Part shown: piece by piece, positions 25,937-38,990 of the stretch
Layout: each line of letters starts with the position of its first letter
Numbering within the stretch: position 1 is the first letter of the stretch
DNA from: Stomorhina lunata
Lineage: Eukaryota > Arthropoda > Insecta > Diptera > Rhiniidae
Assembly: GCA_933228675.1 (NCBI GenBank)
Contig: OW121744.1
Coordinates: 97,186,865-97,250,864 of the forward strand
Length of the DNA: 64,000 bases
Direction: 5' to 3'
Notes under the pieces: model-generated
Told to the model about the DNA's origin: nothing
Database searches by the model: none
What the model saw: the letters and a program-made list of their open reading frames with translations, nothing else
Translations under genes and position numbers: made by a program

Positions 25937-26008
25937 TCGCTTTATTCAGGAGTTGAACCTGTGACCCTCTATATGGTAGTTTATCACTCTACATGCTACA
26001 CCATCAAG
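25937..26008 (-). tRNA. tRNA-like relic (pseudo-tRNA or SINE head)
   Basis: On the minus strand a TAGCATGTAGAG segment resembles an internal A box, and GGTTCAACTCC (25949-25959 on plus) fits the B-box consensus. The T arm pairs at four of five positions around TTCAACT. The acceptor stem does not pair convincingly and the D and anticodon arms are weak, so a functional tRNA is unlikely. It lies just past the end of array D. Confidence 0.35.
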
Positions 26009-27489
26009 ACATACCTAAAGTATCTACCTAAAATAGAATTTAGGTCTCTTTCTGTCTGAAAAATAAATATTTATTTCCCCTTTAAAATTTGCGTGCTTTT
26101 AATTTAATTAAAATAAATTCCAAGTGCAAAATCTTGAAAATATGTTCAATCATCTACTTCATATCCATCAACGAAATAACATTTTTGTTGGAAAGAAAAA
26201 AATTTGTAAACGAAATATAAAGAAAATCAAGTCATTCAACCAATCAAATTCAAAGGAGTTTCAATATCAAAGAATAAGAGTTTTTTTGAAGTCAAAGATG
26301 CTAAACGTAGGAGGAAATATCAAAAGGTATTTGTAACAAAAATATGCAAAAAAGGAAGGAAATCAAAAAGTTTTGGGTTCCCTAAAAATCTGGGGGAATC
26401 GTGACAAAGAATAAAAACTTTGAAATGAAAGAACATGAAAATTATATTGGATTATAGCAAATATTTTTAATATTTGTATATACTATAAAAATACTTTGGG
26501 ACTGTACTTTGGTCTTTAAATAAATTTTGTACCATATTTTTAGGGTGTTTAAATAAAACCCTTTAAATAGCTGATTTTGTCAATAGTCATTGACTTCCTT
26601 GGTAGCTTTAATCATTTAAAGATGGCCCTACAATAACAAGTGTTGCATGATATAACAAATTTATAAATAACGTTTTTCCTTCTTGCCGCTTACAACAATC
26701 AACAGCATCAAACAAGACACGTTTCATTCTCTGAGCCAAGTGCAAGTGGAAGACATCGAATACTCACGGATCATATCATGCTGCCATGCAACACGATAAA
26801 AGAAGGGAAACGAATATGCAGCATAATAAAATGACGAGACATGGAGATTTTGTTTGTGAAAAATAAAGGAAATTTATTAAAAAAGGATAACGGCAAGGAG
26901 TCAATGCTATAAGGAGATGTGATGGTGACGATATTAATGATGATGAAGTTAAAGCTTGTTATAGACACTGCAGAATTGGCAAATGCCTCTGTCTGCCAGG
27001 GCAATGATTGGGGTATTGGTTGTTGTTTAATAGTAAAATGAAACCACTATAATAAGGATACGTGTTTTTGCTGCATGTTTCCAGGGATGCGTTTTGTAAA
27101 TAACAGTGAAAAATACAAACATAAGGTAAATGTATATATGTGTGTGTTTGTATGTGTGTTTGTATGCATCAATACCCATAACTTGAGAGGTCTTATATTT
27201 AAAGTGTATAGTTTCCAGCTTGTTTGAAACATTGGCAAAGCCTTTCACGTGTTTTGAATATTTATAAATAAGAATCAGGAGTTGGGGATAACAAATAAAA
27301 TATGGCAGCATAAAGAAAAATATTATAATAAGTTGATACTTATAAAATGTTTCCGATAAATATTACATGTAACATACAAAACTATACATGACAGAAAATG
27401 CAATAAGGAAAGAAACTATCATATGGAGATGGGTAGTATTGAAACCGAAAACAGAAAAGAAAACAGAAGCGTATGAACATATTTTTAAA
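26009..27489. other. Unique island between arrays D and E, no gene supported
   Basis: Mixed AT-rich DNA. It holds a GT/TA-rich microsatellite patch near 27127-27166 and several open frames of 60-94 codons on both strands, without recognisable domains or splice context. I treat it as non-coding. Confidence 0.45.
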
Positions 27490-29785
27490 AATATACCAAA
27501 AGAAGGAAATTTTTTAAAAATTTTCTTTAAAAATAAAAATTTTTTAAAGATTTCCTATAAAAATAGAAAATTTTTGAAAAATTTCCTATCAAATAAGAAA
27601 TTTTTGAAAAATTTTCAGTAGAAATAAGAAATTTTTGAAAAATTTCCTAACATTTTTGAAAATATTCCTAATAACATAAGAAATTTTTGAATAAAAATTC
27701 CTATAGAAATATAACATTTTTGAAAAATTTCGAATAATTTCCTATAGATATAAGAAATTTATTAAAAATTTCCTATAAAAATAGAAAATGTTTAGAAATT
27801 CTAAATTATTATATATATATTTTTTTTTAATTTCCTATAGAAATAGAAAACTTCATAAAATAATTTTCTTATAAAAATAGAAAATTTTTTAAAAATTTAC
27901 CATAAAAATAGCAACATTTTTAAAAATTTCCTCCTATAAAAATAAGAATCTTTTTTAAATTTCCAATAAAAATAAGAAATTTTTGAAAAATTTCCTATAA
28001 AAATAAGAAATTTTTCAAAAATTTTGTATTAAAATGGAAGTGTCGGAAATTTTTTAAAATTTTCCTACAAAAATAGGAAATTTTTGAAAAATTTCCTATG
28101 AAAATAAAAAAAATTTCAAAAAATTTCTTATATAAATATTTTCTTAAAAATTTTCTATAAACATAAGAAATTTTCAAAAAAATTTCCTATACAAAATGAA
28201 TTTTTGAAAAATTTTTAAAAAATTTCCTATTAAAATAAGAAATTTTTGAAAAATTTCCTATCGAAATAAAGAATTTTTGAAAAATTTCCCACAAAAAACA
28301 GGAAACTTTAAAAAATTTCTTATAAGAATAAGAAATTTTTGAAAATTTTCCAAAAAAAAAACTAAGAAATTTTTGAAAAATTTCCTATAAAAAAATTTTT
28401 TTGAAAAATTTCCTCTATAAAATAAGAAATTTCTGAAAAATTTCCTTATTTTTAATTTTTAAAAAATTTCATATCAAAATTGATGAGTAGGAAATTCTTG
28501 AAAAAATTCCTAAGAAATAGGAAATTTTTGAAAAATTTTTCTATGAAAATAAAAAAAGATTTTCTATAAAATATATTTTCTTAAACATTTCCTATAAAAA
28601 TAAGAAATTTTCAAAAAATTTCCAATAAAAATCAATTGTTTAAAAATTTCCTTAAAAATAACAAAAATTTTTAAAATTTCCTATAAAAACATTGACATTT
28701 TTTAAAAATTCTCTATTAAAAGAAGAAACTTTTTAAAAATTTATTTAAAAATAAGAAATTTTTGAAAAATTTCTTATAAAAAAATTTAATTTCCTTTAAA
28801 AATAGAAAATTTTTGAAAAATTTCTTTACAAAATATAACATTTTTTAAAAATTTAGAAAATAAAACATTTGCTATAAATTTCTTATAAAACTAGAAATTT
28901 TTTCAAAAATTTCCCATAAAAATAAAAACATTTCTCATAAAATAAAAAAAGTTTAAAAAATTTCCCATAAAACTAGCTAATTTTTGAAAAATTTTCTACA
29001 AAAATAGAAGACATTTTACAAATTCCCTATTTTTTTAAAAATGACCTACAAAAACAGATTTTTTTTTAAATTTCTTGTACATAGAAAATGTTTAAAAAAT
29101 TTCCTAGAAAAATAGAAAAATAGAAAAATTTTGAAAAATATCCTATAAAATTGGGAAATTTTTGAAAAATTTCCTATAAAAATAGAAAACTTTTGAAAAA
29201 TTACCAATAAAAATATTTTTTTTTTTTTAATTTCCTATAAAAATAGAAAATTTTTGAAAATTTTCCTAAAAAAATAAGAAATTTTTCAAAAATTTCCTAC
29301 AAAAACAGAAAAATTTTTAAAAATTTACTATAAAAACTTAACATTTTTGAAAAATAAAAAAATTTAGAAAATTTTTCCAAAAAATTAGAACATTTTTTAA
29401 AGAATTCCTATAAAAATAGAAAATTTTTTAAGAATTTTCTATAAAAATAGAAATTTTTTTTTTAAATTTCCAAAAAAAAATAGAAAATTTTTGAAAAAAT
29501 TCCTATAAAAATAGAAAATTTTTGAAAAATTTCCCATAAAAATATAAATTTTTGAAAAATTTCCTACAAAAATTAAAAATTTTTTAAAAATAAACAAATT
29601 TTGAAAATTTTGCTAAAAAATTAGAAATATTTTGAAAGATTTCCTATAAAAATGGAAGATTTTTGAAAATTTTCATATAAAATTAGAAAATTTTTTAAAT
29701 TTTCCTAGAAAAATAGAAAAACTTTGAAAAATTTCCGATCAATATATAAACTTCTTCCAAAATTTTCTATAAAAGTAGTATATTT
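27490..29785 (-). repeat. Degenerate 31-bp tandem array E (inverted relative of B/F)
   Basis: About 74 strongly diverged units whose plus-strand text reads TTTGAAAAATTTCCTATAAAAATAGAAA-like, the reverse complement of the B/F unit. Many units are shortened or A/T-slipped, so it looks older than F. It faces array F across a unique spacer and forms an inverted pair with it. The 77- and 60-codon open frames in it are repeat-derived. Confidence 0.9.
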
Positions 29786-30745
29786 TTTATATATTTTCTT
29801 AACAGTTATTTTTTGGTTCCTAAACTTATACTTTAGATATTAAATACTCTACGCCCCTGAATGGTATGCAACATTAAGAAATTTAAAATTTTTGTTCAGA
29901 ACAACTAAAAAGACCTTATAAGATACGTGTAGACTTATGAAACATATTCAATACATGTTTTTCAATAACATCAATATAAACTGATGTTGATGTCGTTTTA
30001 GATGATGATGTTGCTGCTGATAGTCTCATGCAACGGCTGTCTAATGCTGGTAACCAAAACTGATGGCTGTTGTATGCAACTTTCGAACTCCAAAAGGTTT
30101 GCATTTTTAAACTTTTTATAAAGCAAAAAAAAAACTTTTAAAAATACGCCAACAAAATAATTTTAAATTGAAACTATGCGAAACATTTTGCTTCAAGAGG
30201 AAAAAAAATAAAAACTTATTTTATAATAAGAGCCCAGCTCCCTCGGTAGGGGCAAGAGCAGACAGGAAGCACTCTATTTAAATATATAAATTCCAAGTTT
30301 TACTTGGTTTTTATGTTGCTATAGGAAACATATTTTTTTCCCTTCTATTGGAGTTTAACTAAAAGTTTGCTGTAAATATAGTAGAGGCAATCAAATCTTT
30401 AAGTTTTCATACCAACTTTTACTATAGACATGCGTTTCGAATTTTTTGTTGCTTCTAGTTAATATTACATTCCTTTGGTAATATTTGAAATATTTTACTT
30501 CTTTTCAAGTAATGAAAGGTTTGGAGTTTTTTTTAGAAATTTATTTGTATATAAGACTTTTTAGATTTTTGCAACTAATAAAACTTTGACTCTTATTGAA
30601 CTGTATTATGATAAAGTTGATGTTGATTAAAAGAGAAAATGTGGAAATGTGGAAAAAGGTAAAAACTAAAGAAAGCTTTTATATAATATTAAAAAAATTT
30701 TTAAAAAGTCCTCTAAGCAAAAAAGGTACATTAAAAAAATTCAAA
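29786..30745. other. Unique spacer (about 960 bp) between inverted arrays E and F
   Basis: Non-repetitive DNA that would be the loop if E and F paired. It includes a moderately GC-richer stretch at 29990-30100 and the phrase 'gagcccagctccctcggtaggggc' near 30229-30252. No gene or transposon is supported. Confidence 0.5.
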
Positions 30746-33700
30746 ATAATTTGCAAAATTTTTGTATTTTCTTAGGAAATTTTCTATTTTTATAAGAAAT
30801 TTTTCAAAAATTTTCTATTTTTATAGGAAATTCTTCAAAAATTTTCTAATTTTATAGGAAACTTTTCAAAAATCTTCTATTTTTATAAGAAATTTTCCAA
30901 AAGTTTTCTCTTTTAATAGGAAATTTTCAAAAATTTTCTATTTTTATAGAAAACTTTTCAAAAATTTTCTATTTTATGGAAAATTTTCAAAAATGTTCTT
31001 TTTTTATACGAAATTTTTAAAAAATTTTCAAATTGTATAAGAAATTTTTTTATAATTTTCTATTTTTATAGGATTTTTTTAAAAATTTTCTATTTTTATA
31101 GGAAATTTTTTAAAACTTTTATATTTTTATAGAAAATTTTTCAAAAATTTTCTATTTTAATAAGAAATTTTTCAAAAATTTCCTACTTTTATAGAAAATT
31201 TTTAAAAAATTTCCTATTTTTATAGAAAATTTTTAAAAAATTTTCTATTTTTATAGAAAATTTTTCAAAAATTTTCTATTTTTATGGAAATTTTTAAAAA
31301 AATTTCTTTTTTAATACGAAATTTTTAAAAAAATTTCAAATTGTATAAGAAATTTTTTAAAAAATTTCTATTTTTCTAGGAAATTTTTCAAAAATTTTCC
31401 ATTTTTATAGGAAAATTTTCAAAAGTTTTCTATTTTTATATTAAATTTTTCAAAAATTTTCTATTGTTATAAGAAATTTTTCAAAAATTTTCCATTTTTA
31501 TAGAAAACTTTTCAAAAATTTTCTATTTTTATAAGAAATTTTTCAAACATTTTTTCTTTTATAGGAAATTTTTCAAAAATTTTCTATTTTTATAGGAAAT
31601 TTTTCAAAAATTTTATAATTTTACAGGAAATTTTTCAAAAATTTTCTATTTTTATAGAAAAAATTTTCTATTTTTATAGAAAATTTTTCAAAAATTTTCT
31701 ATTTTTATAGAAAATTTTTCAAAAATTTTCTATTTTTATAGAAAATTTTTCAAAAATTTTCTATTTTTATAGAAAATTTTTCAAAAATTTTCTATTTTTA
31801 TAGGAAATTTTTCAAAAATTTTCTATTTTTATAGAAAATTTTTCAAAAATTTTCTATTTTTATAGAAAATTTTTCAAAAATTTTCTATTTTTATAGAAAA
31901 TTTTTCAAAAATTTTCTATTTTTATAGAAAATTTTTCAAAAATTTTCTATTTTTATAGAAAATTTTTCAAAAATTTTCTATTTTTATAGAAAATTTTTCA
32001 AAAATTTTCTATTTTTATAGAAAATTTTTCAAAAATTTTCTATTTTTATAGAAAATTTTTCAAAAATTTTCTATTTTTATAGAAAATTTTTCAAAAATTT
32101 TCTATTTTTATAGAAAATTTTTCAAAAATTTTCTATTTTTATAGAAAATTTTTCAAAAATTTTCTATTTTTATAGAAAATTTTTCAAAAATTTTCTATTT
32201 TTATAGAAAATTTTTCAAAAATTTTCTATTTTTATAGAAAATTTTTCAAAAATTTTCTATTTTTATAGAAAATTTTTCAAAAATTTTCTATTTTTATAGA
32301 AAATTTTTCAAAAATTTTCTATTTTTATAGAAAATTTTTCAAAAATTTTCTATTTTTATAGAAAATTTTTCAAAAATTTTCTATTTTTATAGAAAATTTT
32401 TCAAAAATTTTCTATTTTTATAAAAAATTTTTCAAAAATTTTCTATTTTTATAGAAAATTTTTCAAAAATTTTCTATTTTTATAGAAAATTTTTCAAAAA
32501 TTTTCTAGTTTTATAGAAAATTTTTGAAAAATTTTCTATTTTTATAGAAAATTTTTCAAAAATTTTCTATTTTTATAGAAAATTTTTCAAAAATTTTCTA
32601 TTTTTATAGAAAATTTTTCAAAAATTTTCTATTTTTATAGAAAATTTTTCAAAAATTTTCTATTTTTATAGAAAATTTTTCAAAAATTTTCTATTTTTAT
32701 AGAAAATTTTTCAAAAATTTTCTATTTTTATAGAAAATTTTTCAAAAATTTTCTATTTTTATAGAAAATTTTTCAAAAATTTTCTATTTTTATAGAAAAT
32801 TTTTCAAAAATTTTCTATTTTTATAGAAAATTTTTCAAAAATTTTCTATTTTTATAGAAAATTTTTCAAAAATTTTCTATTTTTATAGAAAATTTTTCAA
32901 AAATTTTCTATTTTTGTAGAAAATTTTTCAAAAATTTTCTATTTTTGTAGAAAATTTTTCAAAAATTTTCTATTTTTATAGAAAATTTTTCCAAAATTTT
33001 CTATTTTTATAGAAAATTTTTCAAAAATTTTCTATTTTTACACAAAATTTTTCAAAAATTTTCTATTTTTATACAAAATTTTTTAAAAATGTTCTATTTT
33101 TATAGAAAATTTTTCAAAAATTTTTCATTTTTATAGAAAATTTTTCAAAAATTTTCTTTTTTTATACGAAATTTTTAAAAAATTTTCAAATTGTATAGGA
33201 AATTTTTTAAAAATTTTCTATTTTTATAGGAAATTTTTCAAAAATTTTCTATTTTTATAGGAAATTTTTTAAAACTTTTACATTTTTATAGAAAAATTTT
33301 CAAAAATTTTCTATTTTAATAGGAAAATTTTCAACAATTTCCTATTTTAATAGAAAATTATAAAAAATTTTCTATTTTTATGGAAATTTAAAAAAAAAAA
33401 ATTTTTTTTTATACTAAATTTTTAAAAAATTTTCAAATTGTATAAGAAATTTTTTAAAAAATTTCTATTTTTCTAGGAAATTTTTCAAAAATTTTCCATT
33501 TTTATAGAAAATTTTTCGAAAATTTTCTATTTCTATAGGAAATTTTGTAAAATTTTTCTATTTTTCTAGGAAATTTTTCAAAAATTTTCTATTGTTATAA
33601 AAAATTTTTCAAAAATTTTCTATTTTTATAGAAAATTTTTCAAAAATTTTCTATTTTTATAGAAAATTTTTCAAAAATTTTCTATTTTTATAGAAAATTT

Positions 33701-34490
33701 TTCAAAAATTTTCTATTTTTTTAGAAAATTTTTCAAAAATTTTCTATTTTTATAGAAAATTTTTTAAAAATTTTCTATTTTTATAGAAAACTTTTCAAAA
33801 ATTTTCTATTTTTATAGAAAATTTTTCAAAAATTTTATATTTTTATAGAAAATTTTTCAAAAATTTTATATTTTTATAGAAAATTTTTCAAAAATTTTCT
33901 ATTTTTATAGAAAATTTTTCAAAATTTTTCTATTTTTATAGAAAATTTTTCAAAAATTTTCTATTTTTATAGAAAATTTTTCAAAAATTTTCTATTTTTA
34001 TAGAAAATTTTTCTATTTTTATAGAAAATTTTTTAAAAATTTTCTATATTTATAGAAAATTTTTCAAAAATTTTCTATTTTTATGGAAAATTTTTCAAAA
34101 AATTTCTATTTTTATAGAAAATTTTTTAAAAATTTTATATTTTCATTGAAAATTTTTCAAAAATTTTCTATTTTCATTGAAAATTTTTCAAAAATGTTCT
34201 ATTTTCATTGAAAATTTTTCAAAAATTTTCTATTTTCATTGAAAATTTTTCAAAAATTTTCTATTTTCATTGAAAATTTTTCAAAAATTTTCTATTTTCA
34301 TAGAAAATTTTTCAAAAATTTTCTATTTTCATAGAAAATTTTTCAAAAATTTTCTATTTTCATTGAAAATTTTTCAAAAATTTTCTATTTTCATTGAAAA
34401 TTTTTCAAAATTTTTCTATTTTCATTGAAAATTTTTCAAAAATTTTCTATTTTCCTTGAAAATTTTTCAAAAATTTTCTATTTTTATAAC
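30746..34490 (+). repeat. 31-bp tandem array F (about 120 copies)
   Basis: Unit of 31 bp. It has a 21-nt inverted repeat with arms GAAAATTTTT and AAAAATTTTC around a central C, then the 10-nt linker TATTTTTATA. The core at about 31650-32900 is nearly identical unit to unit. Both flanks are degenerate (AGGAAA, AAGAAA, CAAATTGTATAAG variants). A block of CATTG-variant units sits at 34140-34450. A homogeneous core with decayed edges is the expected outcome of unequal crossing-over. Confidence 0.96.
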
Positions 34491-35654
34491 AATTAGCAAA
34501 ATTTTGAAAAGTTTTCTAAAAAAAAGTAGAAAAATTTTTATTTAACGATTTTTAAAGTTTTAATTTCTTAACTTATTTCTGACAACTGTTTGAAATCCTT
34601 CACTCTAGGATGTCGCTTTTATATTTTTATAAACTAAAGACTAATAAAGAAATTTTCTTTAGAAAATTTTTCAAAAAAAGCAACAAAATTACTTTTTGTT
34701 TTGAAAACTGTCTGGCATTAATACAAAAAAAAATACAAACGGATAAAACTAAATTCGCAACTTAAATAAACAGCCAGGGATACTGGCATTTAGCAAACGA
34801 AGAGTCCAAAAAAATGAAGACTAGGAAATATGGTAGGCTAAAAATAAAGCTAAAGCTAGGCGAGAATGGCTAATAAGGATATAGTGTACAAATGAAAGTG
34901 GTAGGAGTTAAAGAACAGAAAAAAGGAACTTTAACAAAAATTCCAGCAGACGCATTTTGTTGGTTATTTTCGACTGTATAATTTAACGGAGTGAATAAAT
35001 AAATGAATAGAAAGAAGATGGAAGCATGGACCTCATGCTGTCTGCATGTCTTGTTTTGTTCAAGACTTTCTCCCTCCATTTCTTTACTCCTCACGTCATA
35101 AAACACAAAAATGTCCATAAGATCCTAGATTGTTTGTTTATAATACCCCCTGTTTTCTGACTGTTGTGCCCTCCTAAAAATCTCTAGAATTCTTACTCTC
35201 CCTAAAGAAAAATGTTTAGCCGAAAGTAGAGTTAATGCAGAAGCTGCTTTAACATGTCTGTTCTAATAAAATCCTTCGCACGTTGCGCACGAGACAAGCA
35301 TTAACAACACACAACATACAACATGAAGGATAGACAGACAGCAATCAGGACAGTAGCAACAGCATCTGTAGGAAGCAGCAATGAAAGAACATCTAGCAAG
35401 GCAAGTGATAGTTGGAAAGACACTGGGAAGCCAAAGAAGCAGCAACATTTGGGCGTACGACAACACATTCACACATTCATGGCAGACATGTTTTAAGCCA
35501 TCTAAAAAGACATTGATATAGCAAATTATATGGATGCATATCATTGTCTTCATGATACTATTACTTTTTTTAAGGTACAGTGGGTAAGAGAACTAAAAAA
35601 TGGGACAAAGTGTTTTTTATCAAATAAAAATTGTATTTCTTGTTAAATCGCAGT
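34491..35654. other. Unique island between arrays F and G
   Basis: Moderately AT-rich DNA with CA/GA-rich stretches (35280-35500). Open frames of 82 and 96 codons on the minus strand show Cys/Leu-rich composition but no recognisable fold, conserved start or splice signals, so they are not called as genes. Confidence 0.45.
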
Positions 35655-38015
35655 TTTAGAAAATGTTGTCAAATTTCACTTTCTTAAGGAAATTTTGAAA
35701 GAAGTTTTTCTTGTAGGAAATTTTGCAAATTTTCACTTCTTATTGGAAATTTTGCAAAATTTCACTTCTTATAGGATATTTTGCAAAATTTCACTTCTTA
35801 TAGGAAATTTTGCAAAATTTCACTTCTTATAGGATATTTTGCAAAATTTCCCTTCTTATAGAAAATTTTGCAAAATTTCACTTCTTATAGGAAATTTTGC
35901 AAAATTTCACTTCTTATTGGAAATTTTGCAAAATTTCACTTCTTATAGGAAATTTTGCAAAATTTCACTTCTGATAAGAAATTTTGCAAAATTTCACTTA
36001 TTATAGGAAATTTTGCAAAATTTCACTTTTTATAGAAAATTTTGCAAAATTTCAATTCTTATAGGAAATTTTGTAAAATTTCACTTATTATAGGAAATTT
36101 TGCAAAATTTCACTTCTTATAGGAAGTTTTGCAAAATTTCACTTATAGGAAATTTTGCGAAATTTTACTTCTTATAGGAAATTTTGCAAAATTTCACTTC
36201 TTATAGGAAATTTTGCAATATTTCACTTCTTATAGGAAATTTTGCAAAATTTCACTTCTTATAGGAAATTTTGCAAAATTTTACTTCTTATAGGAAATTT
36301 TGAAAAATTTCGCTTCTTATAGGAAATTTTGCAAAATTTCACTTCTTATAGGAAATTTTGCAAAATTTCACTTCTGATAAGAAATTTTGCAAAATTTCAC
36401 TTATTATAGGAAATTTTGCAAAATTTCACTTTTTATAGAAAATTTTGCAAAATTTCAATTCTTATAGGAAATTTTGTAAAATTTCACTTATTATAGGAAA
36501 TTTTGCAAAATTTCACTTCTTATAGGAAGTTTTGCAAAATTTCACTTATAGGAAATTTTGCGAAATTTTACTTCTTATAGGAAATTTTGCAAAATTTCAC
36601 TTCTTATAGGAAATTTTGCAATATTTCACTTCTTATAGGAAATTTTGCAAAATTTCACTTCTTAAAAGAAATTTTGCAAAATTTTACTTCTTATAGGAAA
36701 TTTTGAAAAATTTCGCTTCTTATAGGAAATTTTGCAAAATTTCACTTCTTATAGGAAATTTTGCAAAATTTCACTTCTTATAGGAAATTTTGCAAACTTT
36801 CTCTTCTTATAGGAAATTTTGCAAAATTTCACTTCTTATAGGGAATTTTGCAAAATTTCACTTCTTATAGGAAATTTTGCGAAATTTCACTTCTTATAGA
36901 AAATATTGCAAAATTTCACTTCTTATAGGAAATTTTGCAAAATTTCACTTCTTATAGGAAATTTTGAAAAATTTCACTTCACATAGGAAATTTTGCAAAA
37001 TTTCACTTCTTAAAGGAAATTTTGAAAAATTTCGCTTCTTATAGGAAATTTTGCAAAATTTCACTTCTTATAGGAAATTTTGCAAAATGTCACTTCTTAA
37101 AGGAAATTTTGCAAAATTTCACTTCTTAAAAGAAATTTTGCAAAATTTCACTTCTTATAGGAAATTTTGCAAAATTTCACTTCTTATAGGAAATTTTGCA
37201 AAATTTCACTTCTTATAGGAAATTTTGCAAAATTTAACTACTCATAGGAAATTTTGCAAAATTTCACTTCTTATAGAAAATTTTACAAAATGTCACTTCT
37301 TAAAGGAAATTTTGCAAAATTTCACTTCTTAAAAGAAATTTTGCAAAATTTCACTTCTTATAGGAAATTTTGCAAAATTTACCTCCTCATAGGAAATTTT
37401 GCAAAATTTCACTTCTTATAGAAAATTTTGCAAAATGTCACTTCTTAAAGGAAATTTTGCAAAATTTCACTTCTTAAAAGAAATTTTGCAAAATTTCACT
37501 TCTTATAGGAAATTTTGCAAAATTTCACTTCTTATAGGAAATTTTGCAAAATTTCACTTCTTACAGGATATTTTGCAAAATTTCACTTCTTATAGGAAAT
37601 TTTGCAAAATTTCACTTCTTATAGGAAATTTTGCAAAATTTCACTTCTGATAAGAAATTTTGCAAAATTTCACTTATTATAGGAAATTTTGCAAAATTTC
37701 ACTTTTTATAGAAAATTTTGCAAAATTTCAATTCTTATAGGAAATTTTGTAAAATTTCACTTATTATAGGAAATTTTGCAAAATTTGACTTCTTATAGGA
37801 AGTTTTGCAAAATTTCACTTCTTATAGGAAATTTTGCAAAATTTCACTTCTTACAAGAAATTTTGCAAAATTTCACTTCTTATAGGAAATTTTGCAAAAT
37901 TTCACTTCATATAGGATATTTTGCAAAATTTTACTTCTTATAGAAAAGTTTGCAAAATTTCACTTCTTATAGAAAATTTTGCAAAAATTCACTTCTTATA
38001 GGAAATTTTGCAAAC
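35655..38015 (+). repeat. 29-bp tandem array G (about 81 copies)
   Basis: Unit of 29 bp: the 18-bp perfect palindrome GAAATTTTGCAAAATTTC followed by the 11-bp spacer ACTTCTTATAG. CACTTC anchors at 36195 and 36224 give the 29-bp period. Because 29 is not a multiple of three, open frames such as 37399-37650 are frame-cycling repeat translations. The array includes a 403-bp higher-order repeat, listed separately, and passes through hybrid units into array H at about 38008-38100. Confidence 0.96.
35971..36776 (+). repeat. 403-bp higher-order repeat inside array G
   Basis: The block starting at CTGATAAGAAA (35971) is repeated at 36374, exactly 403 bp later. It carries the same ordered variants: ACTTATTATAGG, CTTTTTATAG, CAATTCTTATAG, GGAAGTTTT, a 3-bp-short unit, GCGAAATTTTAC, GCAATATTTC and GAAAAATTTCGC. 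The block is 14 units minus 3 bp. A third, partial copy of the same variant order begins at about 37647. Confidence 0.9.
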
Positions 38016-38990
38016 ATTTTCTATAGAAAAAATGCAAAATTTTCTATGGAAAAAATTTAAAATTTTCTATAGAAAAAATGTAAAATTTTCTATAGAAAAT
38101 ATCAAAAATTTTCTATAGAAAATATCAAAAATTTTCTATAGAAAATATCAAAAATTTTCGATAGAAAATATCAAAAATTTTCTATAGAAAATATCAAAAA
38201 TTTTCTATAGAAAATATCAAAAATTTTCTATAGAAAATATCAAAAATTTTCTATAGAAAATATCAAAAATTTTCTATAGAAAATATCAAAAATTTTCTAT
38301 AGAAAATATCAAAAATTTTCTATAGAAAATATCAAAAATTTTCTATAGAAAATATCAAAAATTTTCTATAGAAAATATCAAAAATTTTCTATAGAAAATA
38401 TCAAAAATTTTTTATAAAAAATATCAAAAATTTTCTATAGAAAATATCAAAAATTTTCTATAGAAAATATCAAAAATTTTCTATAGAAAATATCAAAAAT
38501 TTTCTATAGAATATATCAAAAATTTTCTATAGAAAATATCAAAAATTTTCTATAGAAAATATCGAAAATTTTCTATAGAAAATATCGAAAATTTTCTATA
38601 GAAAATATCGAAAATTTTCTATAGAAAATATCGAAAATTTTTTATAGAAAATATCGAAAATTTTCTGTAGAAAATATCGAAAATTTTCTATAAAAAATAT
38701 CGAAAATTTTCTATAGAAAATATCGAAAATTTTCTATAGAAAATATCGAAAATTTTCTATAGAAAATATCGAAAATTTTCTATAGAAAATATCGAAAATT
38801 TTCTATAGAAAATATCAAAAATTTTCTATAGAAAATATCGAAAATTTTCTATAGAAAATATCGAAAATTTTCTATAGAAAATATAGAAAATTTTCTATAG
38901 AAAATATCGAATATTTTCTATAGAAAACATCGAAAATTTTCTATAGAAAATATCGAAAATTTTCTAAAGAAAATATCGAAATATTTCTTA
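38016..38990 (+). repeat. 23-bp tandem array H (ATC/ATCG spacer)
   Basis: About 42 units with the 16-bp palindrome ATTTTCTATAGAAAAT and a 7-bp spacer. The spacer is ATCAAAA in the left half and switches to ATCGAAA from about 38563 to the end, with one reversion near 38817. It abuts array G without unique DNA between. Confidence 0.94.

Noticed and set aside
26771..27311. Minus-strand frames of 63-94 codons as host exons
   Set aside because: They overlap each other in different frames, run through a GT/TA microsatellite and show no conserved motif or splice sites.
35263..35553. 96-codon Cys/Leu-rich minus-strand frame as a secreted protein
   Set aside because: No recognisable domain or splice context, and composition follows the CA/GA-rich plus strand. 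Not supportable.
37399..37650. 83-codon open frame with internal peptide repeats
   Set aside because: Pure 29-bp array G translated; 87 bp (three units) equals 29 codons, which explains the periodic peptide.
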